DNA of 64,000 nt. Source: Pisolithus tinctorius (taxonomy: Eukaryota > Basidiomycota > Agaricomycetes > Boletales > Pisolithaceae). The translations under genes and the position numbers were made by a program. Positions 33,606 to 45,330 of the stretch are shown here, in pieces. The notes beneath the pieces were generated by a model. That model searched no databases and was not told the DNA's origin. It saw only the letters and a list, made by a program, of their open reading frames with translations. Each line of letters begins with the position of its first letter. The stretch's first letter is position 1. The stretch lies in the NCBI GenBank assembly GCA_024663395.1, contig JANFAH010000030.1:496001-560000 (forward strand), in the 5' to 3' direction.

Positions 33606-35429
33606 CTCAGCATGCCTACCCAGACTCATACCCAAGCAGCACAGGCATGTGCTACCACCAATCCAGATTCCACCTCAGCTATTGACTTATGCTGTGCCAC
33701 TGCCCTGGTGTCCTTAGGGACAGCCAGAAGGTTGCCCAGTGAAGTCAACAACTTCAGGGGCTTCTCAGCCCACAAGTCTACCACTCCCACTTCTAATTGA
33801 CCTCCCACACCCACTAATGATCTGGACAATGAACTGGACCCAGATGAACCAGATGACTTCAATCCCAGTGGTAATGACCCCAGTGATGATGGTCCTGGTG
33901 ACCATGGGCCAGGAGATGACCCAGATAATGATGAAGAAGATCCTCTCCCTGAAGATGATGTCAAGCCTGGTGTAACTGTGCTTGACAACCTTGCTAAAGT
34001 TATAGAACTCCTCACATGTAATGCCTGCACCAGCCCCAAATCCTCTTCAAGAACCAGTTGCACAAACTGGACACCTTTGATGGGACAGACCCAAAGAAGC
34101 TGCACACTTTTCTTACCCAATGTGAACTCAACTTCCAGGACTGGCCCCAGGCCTTTTGAAGTGATTAAGCCAAGGTCACTTTCATGCAGTCATTCCTGAA
34201 AGGGATGGCTCTCAAGTGGTTTGAACTGGACCTACTTGGGGCTGAAGACCTGCAGGACTGGCCTTATTGGATGGACTCTTGGAAAGAGTTCACCATAGAA
34301 CTTCAAACCACCTTTTGACCTCATGACCTGGTGGCTGATGCTGAAAGCTGGCTAGACCACCTCCAAATGAAAGACAATCACCAGGTCAACAAGTATGTGG
34401 TTGAGTTCAACCAGTTGGCCTCCCAGGTCTGGGGATATGGTGGTGGCACCCTACACCACTTCTTCTACACTGGTGTAAGTTGGGTATTTAGCGATGCTAG
34501 GGAGTGCAGGGGACTCCTAGGGCTTGATAGAAAAGGGTCTAGTTTGACCCAAAGGAGCTCTGAGCTTGGAAGTTGGGAAAAGAGGTGAAGGAGTGACTGG
34601 AGTTGGTCAAAATGAATGGAGTGGGGAATGAGCAAATAACATCATCTGGAGGGTCATCTAGGGGTGCCTCAAAGAGGGCTTTTGCTGTCTTTCATTTGCA
34701 GTCTTTGATTTTGCAGTCTCCCTGTCTGGTTCTTCTTCTTTTTTGTGTACTCTAGACCTACACTAGTGCGCAAAAATTGCTGACTAAGCTACCAAAAATT
34801 CACCACACAAGTAGGCTAAGTATCACTAACATAAATCAAAGCAAAAACACAGTAGAAAAGATAAAATAATTAAATCACCTTAGTAGAGAGTACTTATTCC
34901 CTACACCAGTCTTCCTGACCACATCAAAGATGAGGTCTGCCAGGTTGGCAAACCTAGAACCCTGCACAAGCTTTGCCACTTAGCTCAAGAGATTGACATG
35001 CACTACTGGGAGTGCAAGGAGGAAGTTCAGCAGTCCAGTAAGCACCAGGGGTCATCCTCTGGTAACAAGTCAATTCCCAACCCTGGTCACAACAACCAGT
35101 CTAAGCCCAGTCAAGAGAAATCCAAGACTGGCAATAACTCTGGAAATAGCAACTCCAGTAGCCAAACTCAGCCCAAACCTGCCTCAACTGGTCAGACTGG
35201 CTCTAGCTCATCCAAGCCAGACTTGAAAAAGTTGGGTGAAGATGGCAAGCTGACACTGGAGGAGTGCAAACACCATAGAGATAACAACCTCTGCATGTTC
35301 TGTGGGGGCACTAGACATTTCGCAGATAAGTGTCCCAAGAAAGCTGGGAAAGCCAAAGCTCATGCTGCAGCCACCTCTGAGGCAGCACTGGCCTCAACCT
35401 CAGGCTCTGCCCCCAAGGCAAAAAAATAG
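33606..35429 (+). pseudogene. G2 gag, interrupted by a small element
   Basis: N-terminal Thr/Ala-rich part from 33613, then a strongly acidic Asp/Asn/Pro stretch (33800-33965) and the capsid-like region in broken frames: D-P-K-K, T-Q-C-E-L-N-F-Q, L-K-W-F-E, and V-W-G-Y-G at 34425. This is cut at 34470 by a 430-bp insertion. It resumes at about 34909 with L-P-D-H-I-K-D-E-V, a Ser/Asn/Lys-rich linker, and the knuckle C-M-F-C-G-G-x-x-H-F-A-D-K-C at about 35292. It closes at 35429 after an Ala-rich tail. The last 140 codons are open. Confidence 0.75.
34471..34900. mobile_element. Small non-autonomous insertion in G2 gag
   Basis: G1 lacks this segment at the same codon. It is bordered by CTACAC (34465-34470 and 34901-34906), or by 8-bp CTACACTG/CTACACCA if mutated, which suits a hAT-like duplication. 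It encodes nothing recognisable. It starts near GTGTAAGT and is followed by ACACCAG, resembling splice sites, but removing it as an intron would shift the gag frame. Confidence 0.6.
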
Positions 35430-35506
35430 GTAGCAGCTCTCAGGACTCTGCACAGACTGAGAGCTGTGTTGACTCTGGCTGTGCACCCACAGAGGCTTGT
35501 CTCAAC

Positions 35507-38500
35507 ATGTCTGCTCTTTCTAATCCAAATTCATTAACTCCCTGTGTTTCTATTGTCAGTCACAGTTTGCCCCAGTTTTGTACTCTAGTGGACTCTGGTT
35601 CCACACATAGCTTCATAGATAAAGAATTTGTTAATCAACATTTGTTTGCCCCTTACTCCATGTCCCCTATCCAACTCTGGCTCTTTGATGGGTCATCAAG
35701 TTTCATTATCACTCAAGCAGTAGATCTTTCAGTTCAATTTGCAACCAGCAATGTCACCCTTGCAACCCTGTTTTTAGCCCTGTTGGATTCTGAATGTAAG
35801 ATAGTCCTTGGACATGATTGGCTCACCTGCTACAATCCATTGATTGATTGGGCACTGAGCAGTCTAACTTTCTGGACATCTACAGGAGGAATGCCAACCC
35901 TGTCAACAATGCCTGCCACACCAGTCTTAACCAGTCTTCCCAATCCTGGTCTACCTGACCAACCCAACCTCAGCCCTGTGCCATCTGTACTATCTGTCAA
36001 CTCACTGGCTCGCACCCCCCTGAAGGCTCCCCCTATTGCCCTGATCAATGCAGCTGTGTACATACATGCTTGCAAGCTAGAGGGATCTACCCAATGCCAA
36101 CTTCATCTATGCCCACTGGACCCAGTCCTGGCCCAGTCTGCCTCTACTGGCCCTCCATTGGACTTGGCTGGTGTACCAAAGGACTACCATGACTTTGCTG
36201 ACATCTTTAGCAAAGCCAAGGCATCTACTCTCCCCCCACACTGGGAGTACAATCTTAAGATTGAACTGGAAGAGGGTACTACACCACCCATTGGAACTAT
36301 CTACTCACTATCCCTGGTTGAGCTGCAAGCTCTCCAGGCCTTCATTGATGAAAACCTGACTACTGGTTTCATCCAGCCCACCTCTTCCCCCTATGCTGCA
36401 CTGGTCCTCTTCATAAAGAATAAGGACAGCTCACTCCAGTTATGTGTTGACTTCCAGGGCCTTAACAAGCTCACCAAGAAAGACTGGTACCCCCTACCAC
36501 TAATATCAGATCTACTTGACTCCCCTAGTCATGCCAAAATCTACAATAAAATCGACTTGAGGCACACATACCACCTTGTCTGGATTGCACCCAGTGATGA
36601 GTGGAAAACAGCCTTTAGACCATGCTATGGGTCTTATGAGTGGTTGGTGATGCCTTTTGGTCTTACCAATGCCCCAGCTGTCTTCCAGCAGTTCATCAAT
36701 TCAATATTTGCAGATATGCTAGATGTCTGCATCATTGTCTATCTCAATGACATCCTGATCTACTCCAGAGATGAGTCTTCTCACAAGCAGCATGTCTGGG
36801 AGGTTCTTCACTGGCTCCAGTTACACAGTTACATGGCCTGTATGCCAAACCAGAGAAGTGCAAGTTTCATTTGGACTCTGTGAAATATCTGGGTTACCAC
36901 TTGTCCCCAACCAGCCTTACCATGTCCTCAGAAAAGGTCAAAGCCATCTGTGACTGGCCTGAGCCCTGGAAGGGTAGAGGACATTCAGTCCTTCCTGGGT
37001 TTCACCAATTTTTATTGCTGGTTCATTTTTAACTACTTGGACATAGTGATACCTTTAACCTGGTTGACATGCAAAGGTGCTCCCTGGAATTTCTCTGAGG
37101 AGTGCCACCAGTCCTTCAACAAACTCAAGCAGGCCTTCACCTCTGCCCTGGTCCTCACCCATTTTTCTCCAGATGCTCCTATTACTGTCAAGACTGATGC
37201 ATCTGACTATGCCATAGCTGGCATTTTGTCCATCACCAGTGGTGATTGTTAAGTTGTTAAGTACAGGTTTACCCTTGGGTGACTGGGCTTCAAGACCAGG
37301 TGACAGGGGCTAAGTCTGGCTGACTAGAGTCAAGGCTGGGAGACAGGGCCCAAGTCCAGTTGGACCAGAGTTAAGGCTGGAGGTCAGGGGCTAAGTCCAG
37401 AGGACCAGACTTAAGCCTGGGAGCATTGGAATAAGGCCAGTAGCATGGGAAACCAACCAGTCTTGGAGTGTGCACAGCTTGGTCACAGCTTATGTGCTGT
37501 ACCCTTATGCAAGCTGGGGAGAGGTCCAGGACAGGGGCCAGGGATAGCTTAAGGCTCAGCCTTAGCTATAGAGTAGACTCAAGGGGTAATATAGACTTGA
37601 GGGTAATACTAAGTCAAGGGTAATACTTAGTTGATATTCTGACTGGAGTGAAGTATGTACAGGGGTTAAATACATGAGGCTGGTCCAGGATAATGAACAT
37701 AGAGCCAGACTTGTTAATAAGCTATTAGCAAGAAGATTAGCAAGAGTGTGGACAGCCATAGGGGCTGTGCCAAGGCTAATAGTCAATGTCCAGGTGACCA
37801 GCACAACTGGGGTTGGACACAGGATTGTACAGTAAGCAAAAGTCAGATGAACAGGCTAGACTAAATATAGCACAAACAATGGAAATCAGACTGGAGTTAT
37901 GTCTGGGTGACCTGGACATGGACCTGGGAGGACCAGGATGGAGCAGCACAAGGCCAGGAGGCCAGAATGGACTGGGGATAGGGGTAAAACACCGGACTTA
38001 AGTTATTTAGGCAAGAGTTGGGTTTTCTAGGGCTGGAGTTAGGTTTTCTAGGCCAGACTGGGACTGGACTTGACTGGAGTTAGGGGCTAGGGGTCTGGAC
38101 TGGACTGGGATTGAGCCCAAGAGTCATGGATATGACAGTGATGGTCAAATCCAGCTGGTCACATTCTACTCCTGCACCTTAACAGCCCCAGAGTTAAATT
38201 ATGACACTCATGATAAGGAATTACTCATGATCTTCAAGGCATTCCAGACATGGTGGCACTACCTAGAAGGATCTGCAGTACTGGTTGATGTTGTCACTGA
38301 TCACAAGAACCTGGAGTACTTCTCCACCTCAAAGGTACTGACCTGGTGCCAAGCATGCTGGTCTGAGTTTCTATCACAGTTCAATATGATTATCTGGTTC
38401 AGACCCAGTAAACTCAGTGCTAAGCCTGATGCCCTAACTAGATGATGGGACATCTACCCCAAAGAGGGAGATAGCAACTATGCCTGGGTCAACCCACAAA

Positions 38501-40058
38501 ACCTCAGACCAGTCTTCATGCAGGAACAACTAGCCACCTCCCTGCATGCCACCTACCTAGAGTACCCAGTCCTACATGCTGTTGCACTGATAGACATGGA
38601 GAAACCTCATAATGATATCCTCTCAGCTCTACCTCAGACCTGGTCACCCAAGTCTGGTTCTCAGATACATCAGATTCCCAGTGGTCAGTTGATGACACCA
38701 GCTTCCTCTGCCTAGATGGAAGAATCTATGTACTGGAGTCTAATGACCTTTGCCTTCATGTCTTGAGGTTCAAACATGATCATCCCTTGTCTGGCCACTT
38801 CAGCCAAAATAGAACCTTAGAACTCATCTGGCATGAATATACCTGGCCTGGCCTAAGGACATTTGTCAAAGACTATGTCCAGTCTTGTACTACCTGTGCC
38901 TGGGCCAAGGTACCCCACCACTGGTCTTACAGCCTACTCAAACAACTCCCTGTGCCAGAGAAGCCATGGAATTCCATCTTGATGGATTTCATAGAGCAAC
39001 TCCCAGCCTCAACTGGCTTTACTGCCATCCTCATCATAGTTGACTGGCTTTTGAAGCAAGCCATTTTCATACCTACTCATGACACCACCACAGCCCCTGA
39101 GCTCACCAAGCTCTTCCTGATGCACATATTCTCCAGGCACAGTGTACCAGCCCATGTGACCTCAGACTGGGGATCAGAGTTCATATCCCACTTCTTCTGG
39201 TTGCTTGGTAAGGCTCTGGACATGCAACTACACTTCACCTCCAGGTATCACCCAGAGGGGGATGGTCAGACAGAGCACACCAATCAAACCCTTGAACAAT
39301 ATCTCCAGGTCTACCATAACTACCAACAGGATAACTGGGCTGAGTTACTACCACTAGCTGAACTTGCTTACAACAATGCACCTAGCACTACAACCAGGGT
39401 ATCACCCTTCTTCACTAATAAGGGCTACCACCCTAATATCTTGGTCTTCCCTGAGTGTGATCTCACATCCAAGTGGGCTCATGATTATGCAGTTGACTTA
39501 GATTCACTGCACCAGTACCTTCATGAAGAAATGGCTGTCACCCAGCAACACTACCAAGGACTGGCAGATGCTAAGCACATGCTGGCCCTGGACTTCAAAG
39601 TGGGCAATAATGTCTATGTAAAGGCCAAGTACTTCTGGTTGACCCAGCCCTCCAAGAAGCTGAGTGAGAAGAACCTTGGGCCCTACCCCATAGTAGCCCA
39701 GGCCAGCTCTCACTCATTCACCCTGTGTTTACCAGACTCCATGTGAGCTGTGCACCCAGTCTTCCATGTATCCCAACTTGAACTGGCCATCCCAAATACC
39801 ATACCCAACTGGACTCAACCTCCACCCCCACCAGTAGATGTCAATGGTGACTTAGAATTCAAAGTAGTGGAAACACTCCATTCAAAGGTTGACCAGCACA
39901 GGAAGTGTTGGTTGCAGTACCTGGTCCATTGGACTGGTTACGTGGGAACTGACAAAGAAACCACCTGGGTACTAGCAATGGAGTTAGACAATGCCTCAGA
40001 ACTCATCCAAGAATATCATGACTGGTACCCAGACAAACCCAGTCCTTTCAAGAAATAG
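35507..40058 (+). pseudogene. G2 pol: protease, RT, RNase H, integrase, chromodomain
   Basis: Protease with intact L-V-D-S-G-S-T-H-S-F-I-D (35588). RT covers 36190-36860; its catalytic box reads Y-L-N-D (Asn codon 36746-36748) instead of Y-L-D-D. The 458-codon frame 35507-36883 is uninterrupted. A small indel follows, then Arg to Cys and Trp changes (F-Y-C-W-F where F-Y-R-R-F is usual). A solo LTR interrupts RNase H at 37247-38137. Integrase covers 38763-39746: an H-x-H and C-T-T-C zinc part, M-D-F-I-E, T-S-D-W-G-S-E-F (family Arg now Trp) and D-G-Q-T-E. The chromodomain lies at about 39850-40040 (V-V-E-T-L-H-S-K, Y-L-V-H-W-T-G-Y). It is the best-preserved pol here but catalytically dead. Confidence 0.85.
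37247..38137. repeat. Solo LTR inside G2 RNase H, with 5-bp target duplication
   Basis: 891 bp starting TGTTAAGT and ending ATGACA, bordered by GTGAT on both sides (37242-37246 and 38138-38142). The RNase H codons on either side join perfectly with one GTGAT, as in G1. It has no internal coding region, so it is a solo LTR of a family not otherwise seen here. Its orientation could not be decided. Confidence 0.8.
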
Positions 40059-40236
40059 ACTAGAACTGTTCTCAAGCTCTTTTTCTCCCTATCTGGTTCA
40101 CCTACCTCATAGTTACTATGTCTTGATTTCCCTTACTTTTCTTTTATTTGCTTTCTTTCATACTTTAGAACTGGAACCAGGCAGCGGCATTCACAAAATG
40201 TACAGAAAAAAACAACACTATTCTATGTGCACAACA

Positions 40237-41283
40237 TCAGACTTGGGACCCAGCAGAACCAGCACCAGTCTGATCACCTGACTCAGACCAGGACCAGCTT
40301 TCCTCTTCCTCCCTCAGCTCCTCCAACTCATCATCGAGCCCCTTGATGCCCCTGTCCTCTTCATTGGTGGTGTCCTGGTCTGATGGCATGTCCAGTGCTA
40401 GGAACTCGAAGCACTTCTTGATGTAGGTTTCAGAAGACTGGGTGAACCAGTAGAAGTTTCTTGAAACTTCCCTCTGTGCCACCACCAGACTGGCCACATT
40501 GTCAGTGACACACTTGACTGCCTTGATCAAACACTCCATTTGAGCACCAGTGACCAGACTGGTCTCAACCTCTGTGCTAGTCACCCTTGTCACACTGGTC
40601 CTCCTCATCAAAGGTCCCTTGCCCACATCATCCCCTTTGTTGTCTGCACCCTTGAGCACCTTGGCAGATGGTCATCATGACCTCTTCTTCTTCTTGCCAG
40701 CATGGGGAGATGTCACTTCCACCTTTCTCTTTCCCTTGTCCATGACTGGACCAGCACCTGGACCAATCTCACAATTGACCAGCCACCAGCAGTGCTCCTT
40801 CAGTTCATTGCACTGGTTGCAGGCCATGCACTTCTTCTTGCTGTCAGTATTGTGCAGGCAGACTGTGTTGGTCCAGGCACAATGAAGACACCTGTGAAGG
40901 CATTAGCCAATGGTCCACCAGTCACTCAACCGGTACTCACTGGGGATTCATCACCTCCATGTTGGACCCAGCCCCAGTCAAACCACCTACCAGGGCATCC
41001 ACCTGCTGGCTCTCCTCTGCTTTCCTTGCCTCTTCAGCCTTGTGCACAGCCTCCAACCTTTGTGCCTCAGCCTCTGCACATGCCTTTTCCTCCTTGAGCC
41101 AGGCCTGCTCTTGCCTCTCAGCCTCCAGCCAGGCTTCTTCAGCCAACCAGGCTTCCTCCTGTGCCTTCATCTTGCACCTCTTGTGCTTGGCCAGCTTGCC
41201 CTGGATTGCTTGTTCATCATCATCATCACTGCCTACAGCTTGATGCTCATTGCCCAGGTCAGGTTGGGCAGTAGGTCTTGATC
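40237..41283 (-). CDS. Antisense gene between G2 pol and 3' LTR
   Basis: Minus-strand chain of about three parts. The upstream part (about 41200-40937) is a charged Ala/Glu/Lys coiled-coil region with repeated E-A-W-L and A-E-E-A-R-K-A-E-E. An intron-like GTGAGT...CACAG (about 40940 to 40892) follows. Then comes a cysteine-rich segment near 40885-40780 (C-L-H-C, then C-M-A-C-N-Q-C and one more Cys) and a basic tail (K-G-K-R-K, K-K-K-K-R). The downstream part (40659-40237) ends in an acidic region. Some stops occur between parts. From memory, similar small coiled-coil plus Cys-cluster proteins are frequent in Agaricomycetes. A DNA-binding or regulatory role is only a guess. Confidence 0.45.
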
Positions 41284-41444
41284 ATAAGTCATTTGGGACT
41301 GGCAAATAGACATGTCAAAGTGGGGAACCAAACCTAAGGTGGACCAGTCTTAAGTCCACCAGTTTTCAAGGTCAGACACAAAAATTTCATTCTCAGAATT
41401 GTCCTCATTGGAGCCTCATGGGCTTGGTTCCAAGAAGGGGATAC

Positions 41445-42025
41445 TGTCATGATCATGTCTAGACCACCCTAGACTGGCTCTACCCCAGTCTTGACCAGTC
41501 TCATCCAACCCTTGCCCTGGTCCCAGCCTTAACCCTTTGACCTAGAAACATGTTAGCTTGTGAGGCACTGCAAGGCAGTGTCCAATCAAGTTGCCTGCTC
41601 AGTTAGTACCAGGCCAGTGTAACACCCAGCCCAGCCACAAGTCCTGCCCCAGTTCCCAGTATATCCTTTGTTCATACTTTTGCTTGATAATATTCTTTGT
41701 AACATTACTTACCAATCAGTTTACCAACCATCATTGTACTGGCACAGACTGGTCTCCAGTGCTATGTTACACTTAGGTTACCTCTAGTATTTAAGTGGTA
41801 GGTTAATCTGTTTAGTCTCAGTCTGAAATCAATCTAGTCTTGTCTAGACTGGTCTCTCTGTTCTCTGTCTTCTGCCTCTCAACTGGACTATGGCCCATGC
41901 AAGGGGATAGCACTGCACCTTCAGTCACTAAGTCCAACAGTCCAATCCTCTAGTATCTCATCTACCCCCTGACCCCTGACCAGACTCTGGACCAGCTTTG
42001 GACTGGTGATGACCTGGACTTAACA
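41445..42025 (+). repeat. G2 3' LTR
   Basis: 581 bp, TGTCATGATC...CTTAACA. It differs from the 5' copy by an additional CCAGGCCAGTGTAACACCCA-type segment near 41612-41655 and scattered transitions. Confidence 0.8.
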
Positions 42026-42679
42026 CATAGATAAAATATATATCTCAAATATCTCACTCAATTCTTGATGGATCTGAAAGAAAATTTGATATTCTGAATC
42101 AGAATTATCAGCTCTAGGGGATGATGTAAAAATAATGATGAAATAACCGCTATTTTGGACAGGAAAAAATACTTGGTCATTCTGAGCATATGACAACAAT
42201 TGTGAGTGATTTACACATTTCTATGGCTGGAAATGCCTTTAGCCATGATCTATACACTGGTGGTGAGAGAACCATGGTGAAAATCCAGTGGTTTTTCCAT
42301 TGTTTTGTACCAACAGAGAGCAATCTGCACTCCAAATGGTGCCAATCATGTAACAAAAATTGCTCACTCCACATTGCATATTTTTTTACAAAAGTTTCAG
42401 ATCCATAAAGCCCTTCAAAATACCTAGGGAACAGTATCATACAGAAATGCACTTTTTTTCACACTTGTTGAGGTAGTTGTCCATGCCTGTCTTACCTTTG
42501 TGTGCAAGTTACATGTGCTGACTAATCAGCCTCATCCCAGACATGCACTGCACACAACATGTCTTCCTCATGGGTAACAAAAAGTCTGCAAGTGCTTTCA
42601 GGCTGTGAAAAACTGGCTCACAAAGCAGTTTGCCCATCAATCAAGTTCCTGAAACCAGCTCCATCTGTTCCCAGGACAT

Positions 42680-44096
42680 GGCACCTCATTTGGAAACTCC
42701 TGACCTTGACAAGGATGGCCTTGGTATCACACCTGATGACACTGATGGCACTTTGGCACACTCCCCTGTTGACACACTCAAGTAAAAATCCATCCAGCTC
42801 AGTGTCAAGCCAGTATCTTGCACAGCAAACTCCCCAGAACCTGACAAAAGTAAGTTATTTTGTCTCACAATGTACTTGTCACCCCTTACTACCCTGATTT
42901 ATTAGATGTCATTTTACTGGTGCCTCAAGTGGCAAATGAGGGATCCAAGTGCCTTGTTTTCTCACAGCAGACTCCATTTTCAGAGGTCCTGGATGAAATC
43001 TATGGCACTATTGGGTGTCAGAATTTTGCACACAAACCTATGCTCTCATACAAGCTCTCAACTTCTGCTCAGAAGGATGATGCCATCAATCTTGGAACAT
43101 CAGCTGACTGAGATGGATGCTTAGAGGAGGTAAATTATGTGTGGAAGAAGAAGAAAGACTCAGTCATCTCAGTCAACATTCTTGTTAGTGAACAGGTGCA
43201 TTTCAAATTGTTATGTGGTCAGTATGATACTTATTCATTGTCAAAACTAGTATATGTCTACCCTATGTGCAATGCATGGCAAGAAGAAGCCAGCTGGAAA
43301 AGGCAAAATTCTCCCCTTCTCAATCTTGACAATGATGTATCCAGTGCAGATGATGAAGACAGTGCTGCAATTGAAAAGGAAAACAAATCCCTCATGGAGT
43401 TGGAGGAGTCACTGAAGTTGTGTCAGCATTGTGGTCCCTCCAAATACTGCAAGATCAACTGTGCTGGCCAACATGTAAACCTGACATTCAACCAGCATTG
43501 AGGGTGGGCACTTGCACTTGTAAGTTTCATTGTTAGTGGCTACATCAATCAATTTACTGATGGTGACAGGGACATAAGATGCATGGAGTCATGCAGAAGA
43601 CTCCACTGAAAGGGGATCTATTTTCAGAATTCCATGCTCCACAAAGTGACAAGATCTCATTGATGTCAGCCACACAAATGCCCCTCAACAGCCCTATATG
43701 TCGATGTATGGATGGCCCCCCATGCCCCTGATGATGCCTCCATGGATGGTGCCTCCTGTGTAGCAGGCTCCAGCAACTCCAGTGACACCTACCATGGGTG
43801 AGAAGCAAGGTGAGCTGTCTCCCAGTGAGCTTGACCATGATACCTGGCCAACATATCCAACAATTGTCAACTTCCTCACCAAGCTTGATGCAAGTTTTCC
43901 AAAGTGCAAACTATCTGTTTATATTCCACAATTTCAAGCGATGGACTTTTACAACATTGATGAACTTAGAAGCCTGAGTGAGGAACAGCTTATGAAGGAC
44001 TTTGGTATGAGCCTCAGGAATTCACACTTTTTACTGTCTGAGGTTGTGCAAGCTGTTTGGAAGGTGGAATGCAAGAAACACATAAGGGTAGAGTAG
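42680..44096 (+). pseudogene. Passenger gene with PB1-like and SAM-like parts
   Basis: Exon pieces in consistent order. An acidic leader lies at 42680-42785. A segment at about 42915-43130 contains K-C-L-V-F-S-Q-Q-T-P-F, then Y-K-L-S-T-S-A-Q-K-D-D-A-I, like a PB1-type fold. A Cys motif follows (C-Q-H-C-G-P-S-K-Y-C-K-I, 43418-43455). A Pro/Met-rich linker (43690-43790) leads to the C-terminal open frame to 44096, which holds D-F-Y-N-I-D-E-L and F-G-M-S-L-R-N-S and is SAM-domain-like. From memory this architecture recurs in mushroom genomes without a known role. Several stops and a CpG-poor sequence indicate decay. Whether it is a transposon gene or a captured host gene is open. Confidence 0.5.
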
Positions 44097-44222
44097 ATAC
44101 TCCCTACATACATCATGGTCTTTGCAATAATCATCATAGTGAACATACATTGCATGAATTTGAGGTATGCATCATAGTGTGACAATCAACATACTACATG
44201 TATGTATGCATACAGACACAAG

Positions 44223-44474
44223 CTACAAATATCCTGCATTATGGAACCACCCATGTGCAGCTTTTGGAGTGACTGTATCAAGTGCACCATAGAAGAACAA
44301 ATATGGAAGCATTTTGTCTCCAGATTCAATGATGGCATGGAGCTGATTGCCATGGTGGCAAATGTAGGCCTTCAAGTACAAGAAACACTCTTCAATCAGG
44401 TTCAAATTGGGGGAATATGGAGGTAGATAAACAAGTTTGATGCTACTGTAATAGTGACTTGAGTATGTATACTG

Positions 44475-44522
<48 letters not shown>

Positions 44523-45330
44523 ATACTGTTCTTGGCAGAGCTCTTCTACACCATCAATGTGATGGATTCTGCAATTATCCATCACAAGTACACTATGAGG
44601 GGCTGGATATGGATTCATGACATCAAGAAGTCCATGAAGATAGTCAAGAAAGTGATTGCCATTGTACATGCCTACTTTGATATGGCTGCAAATTATCCTG
44701 CTCATTGTCAGAGCTGGAAGGATGGAATATCTGTTAGAAAGAGTGTTATGTAAAGAAGGTAACATCATATGGAGGATACATACCATGTGCCACAAATGAA
44801 GTTGCAATGCTTGTGTGCACACATACTAGAATGGCTCCATCCATTCAGGTGAAACATTGTAAGTACATTCACAGCACTTTTGTTGATATGGACAATGTGG
44901 TCAGGAGAGTCTTCACCAATTGCCATGGTGAACTCATGACATGCTTCCTCACTGCACTTGCTGGCAATTTGAGAAAGCTAAAATATGATGATGTCAGTGT
45001 CTGAAAATTGAGATCAAAGTTCATACCTTTTTTGAAGACAGACCCAAATGCTTGAGTGTATGCCCTATTGTTGCAATAGAGACTTCAATGTTGTGAAGTG
45101 AGAGTAATTGTTGCTGAATTTCTTCAAGATAGAGGTCAAGAGAATGTTCAAGAAGTGCCAGCATGAACTAGGATATGGATATGATCAGCTCTCAATGCTG
45201 TTTCCAATGTTAGAACAATTTAGACATACCTCTACTGCCATTTTGGACATCAAAGGTATGTGCCCATCCCTTTGTCATTCATTGACAACTTCACCAGCTT
45301 CATGGTATATCTTGAGGACACTTTGAATGA
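44223..45330 (-). pseudogene. Tc1/mariner-type DDE transposase
   Basis: Minus-strand exon chain. The N-terminal helix-turn-helix region (about 45330-45050) carries L-E-E-I-Q-Q-Q-L and V-S-I-A-T-I-G-H-T-L. A 50-nt-class intron follows, then the first catalytic block near 44900-44870 reads H-I-N-K-S-A-V-N, where the family has D-E: both the Asp to Asn and Glu to Lys changes are CpG-type. Another intron (about 44795-44743) follows, whose edge turns an Arg CGA into TGA. The second block S-V-L-V-M-D-N-C-R-I-H-H is intact. An 81-nt intron (44526-44446) leads to the last block L-P-P-Y-S-P-N-L-N-L-I-E-E. The C-terminus ends H-N-A-G-Y-L. It would move the element by cut-and-paste; this copy lacks the first carboxylate. 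Confidence 0.8.
44446..44526 (-). other. Intron with a 47-nt poly(T) tract
   Basis: On the minus strand: donor GTATGT, a run of 47 T (plus-strand A, 44475-44521), CAG, then CTCAAG and acceptor ATTACAG. Removing 81 nt joins the transposase frame exactly (C-Q-E-H then S-I-K-L-V-Y). Confidence 0.7.

Larger units (their letters stand above)
32997..42025 (+). mobile_element. Ty3/Gypsy chromovirus G2 with both LTRs
   Basis: The 5' LTR (32997-33543) and 3' LTR (41445-42025) share TGTCATGA...TTAACA ends and most of their length. Between them lie gag, pol and an antisense gene. A solo LTR sits in pol (37247-38137) and a small element in gag (34471-34900). The 3' LTR is 34 bp longer because of a replaced CCAG-rich segment. 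The flanking 5-mers (CAAAT, CATAG) do not match, so no target duplication is visible. CpG-poor throughout. Confidence 0.85.

Noticed and set aside
34471..34900. Intron in G2 gag
   Set aside because: Removing it between the GT and AG leaves the frame one base out, and G1 lacks it; flanking CTACAC repeats fit an insertion.
41591..42025. Plus-strand ORFs inside the G2 LTRs
   Set aside because: Short frames in LTR sequence without conservation between the two LTR copies.
44475..44521. Poly(A) tail of a retroposed transcript
   Set aside because: The tract sits between a GTATGT donor and an ATTACAG acceptor of the transposase on the other strand, and splicing restores the conserved protein.
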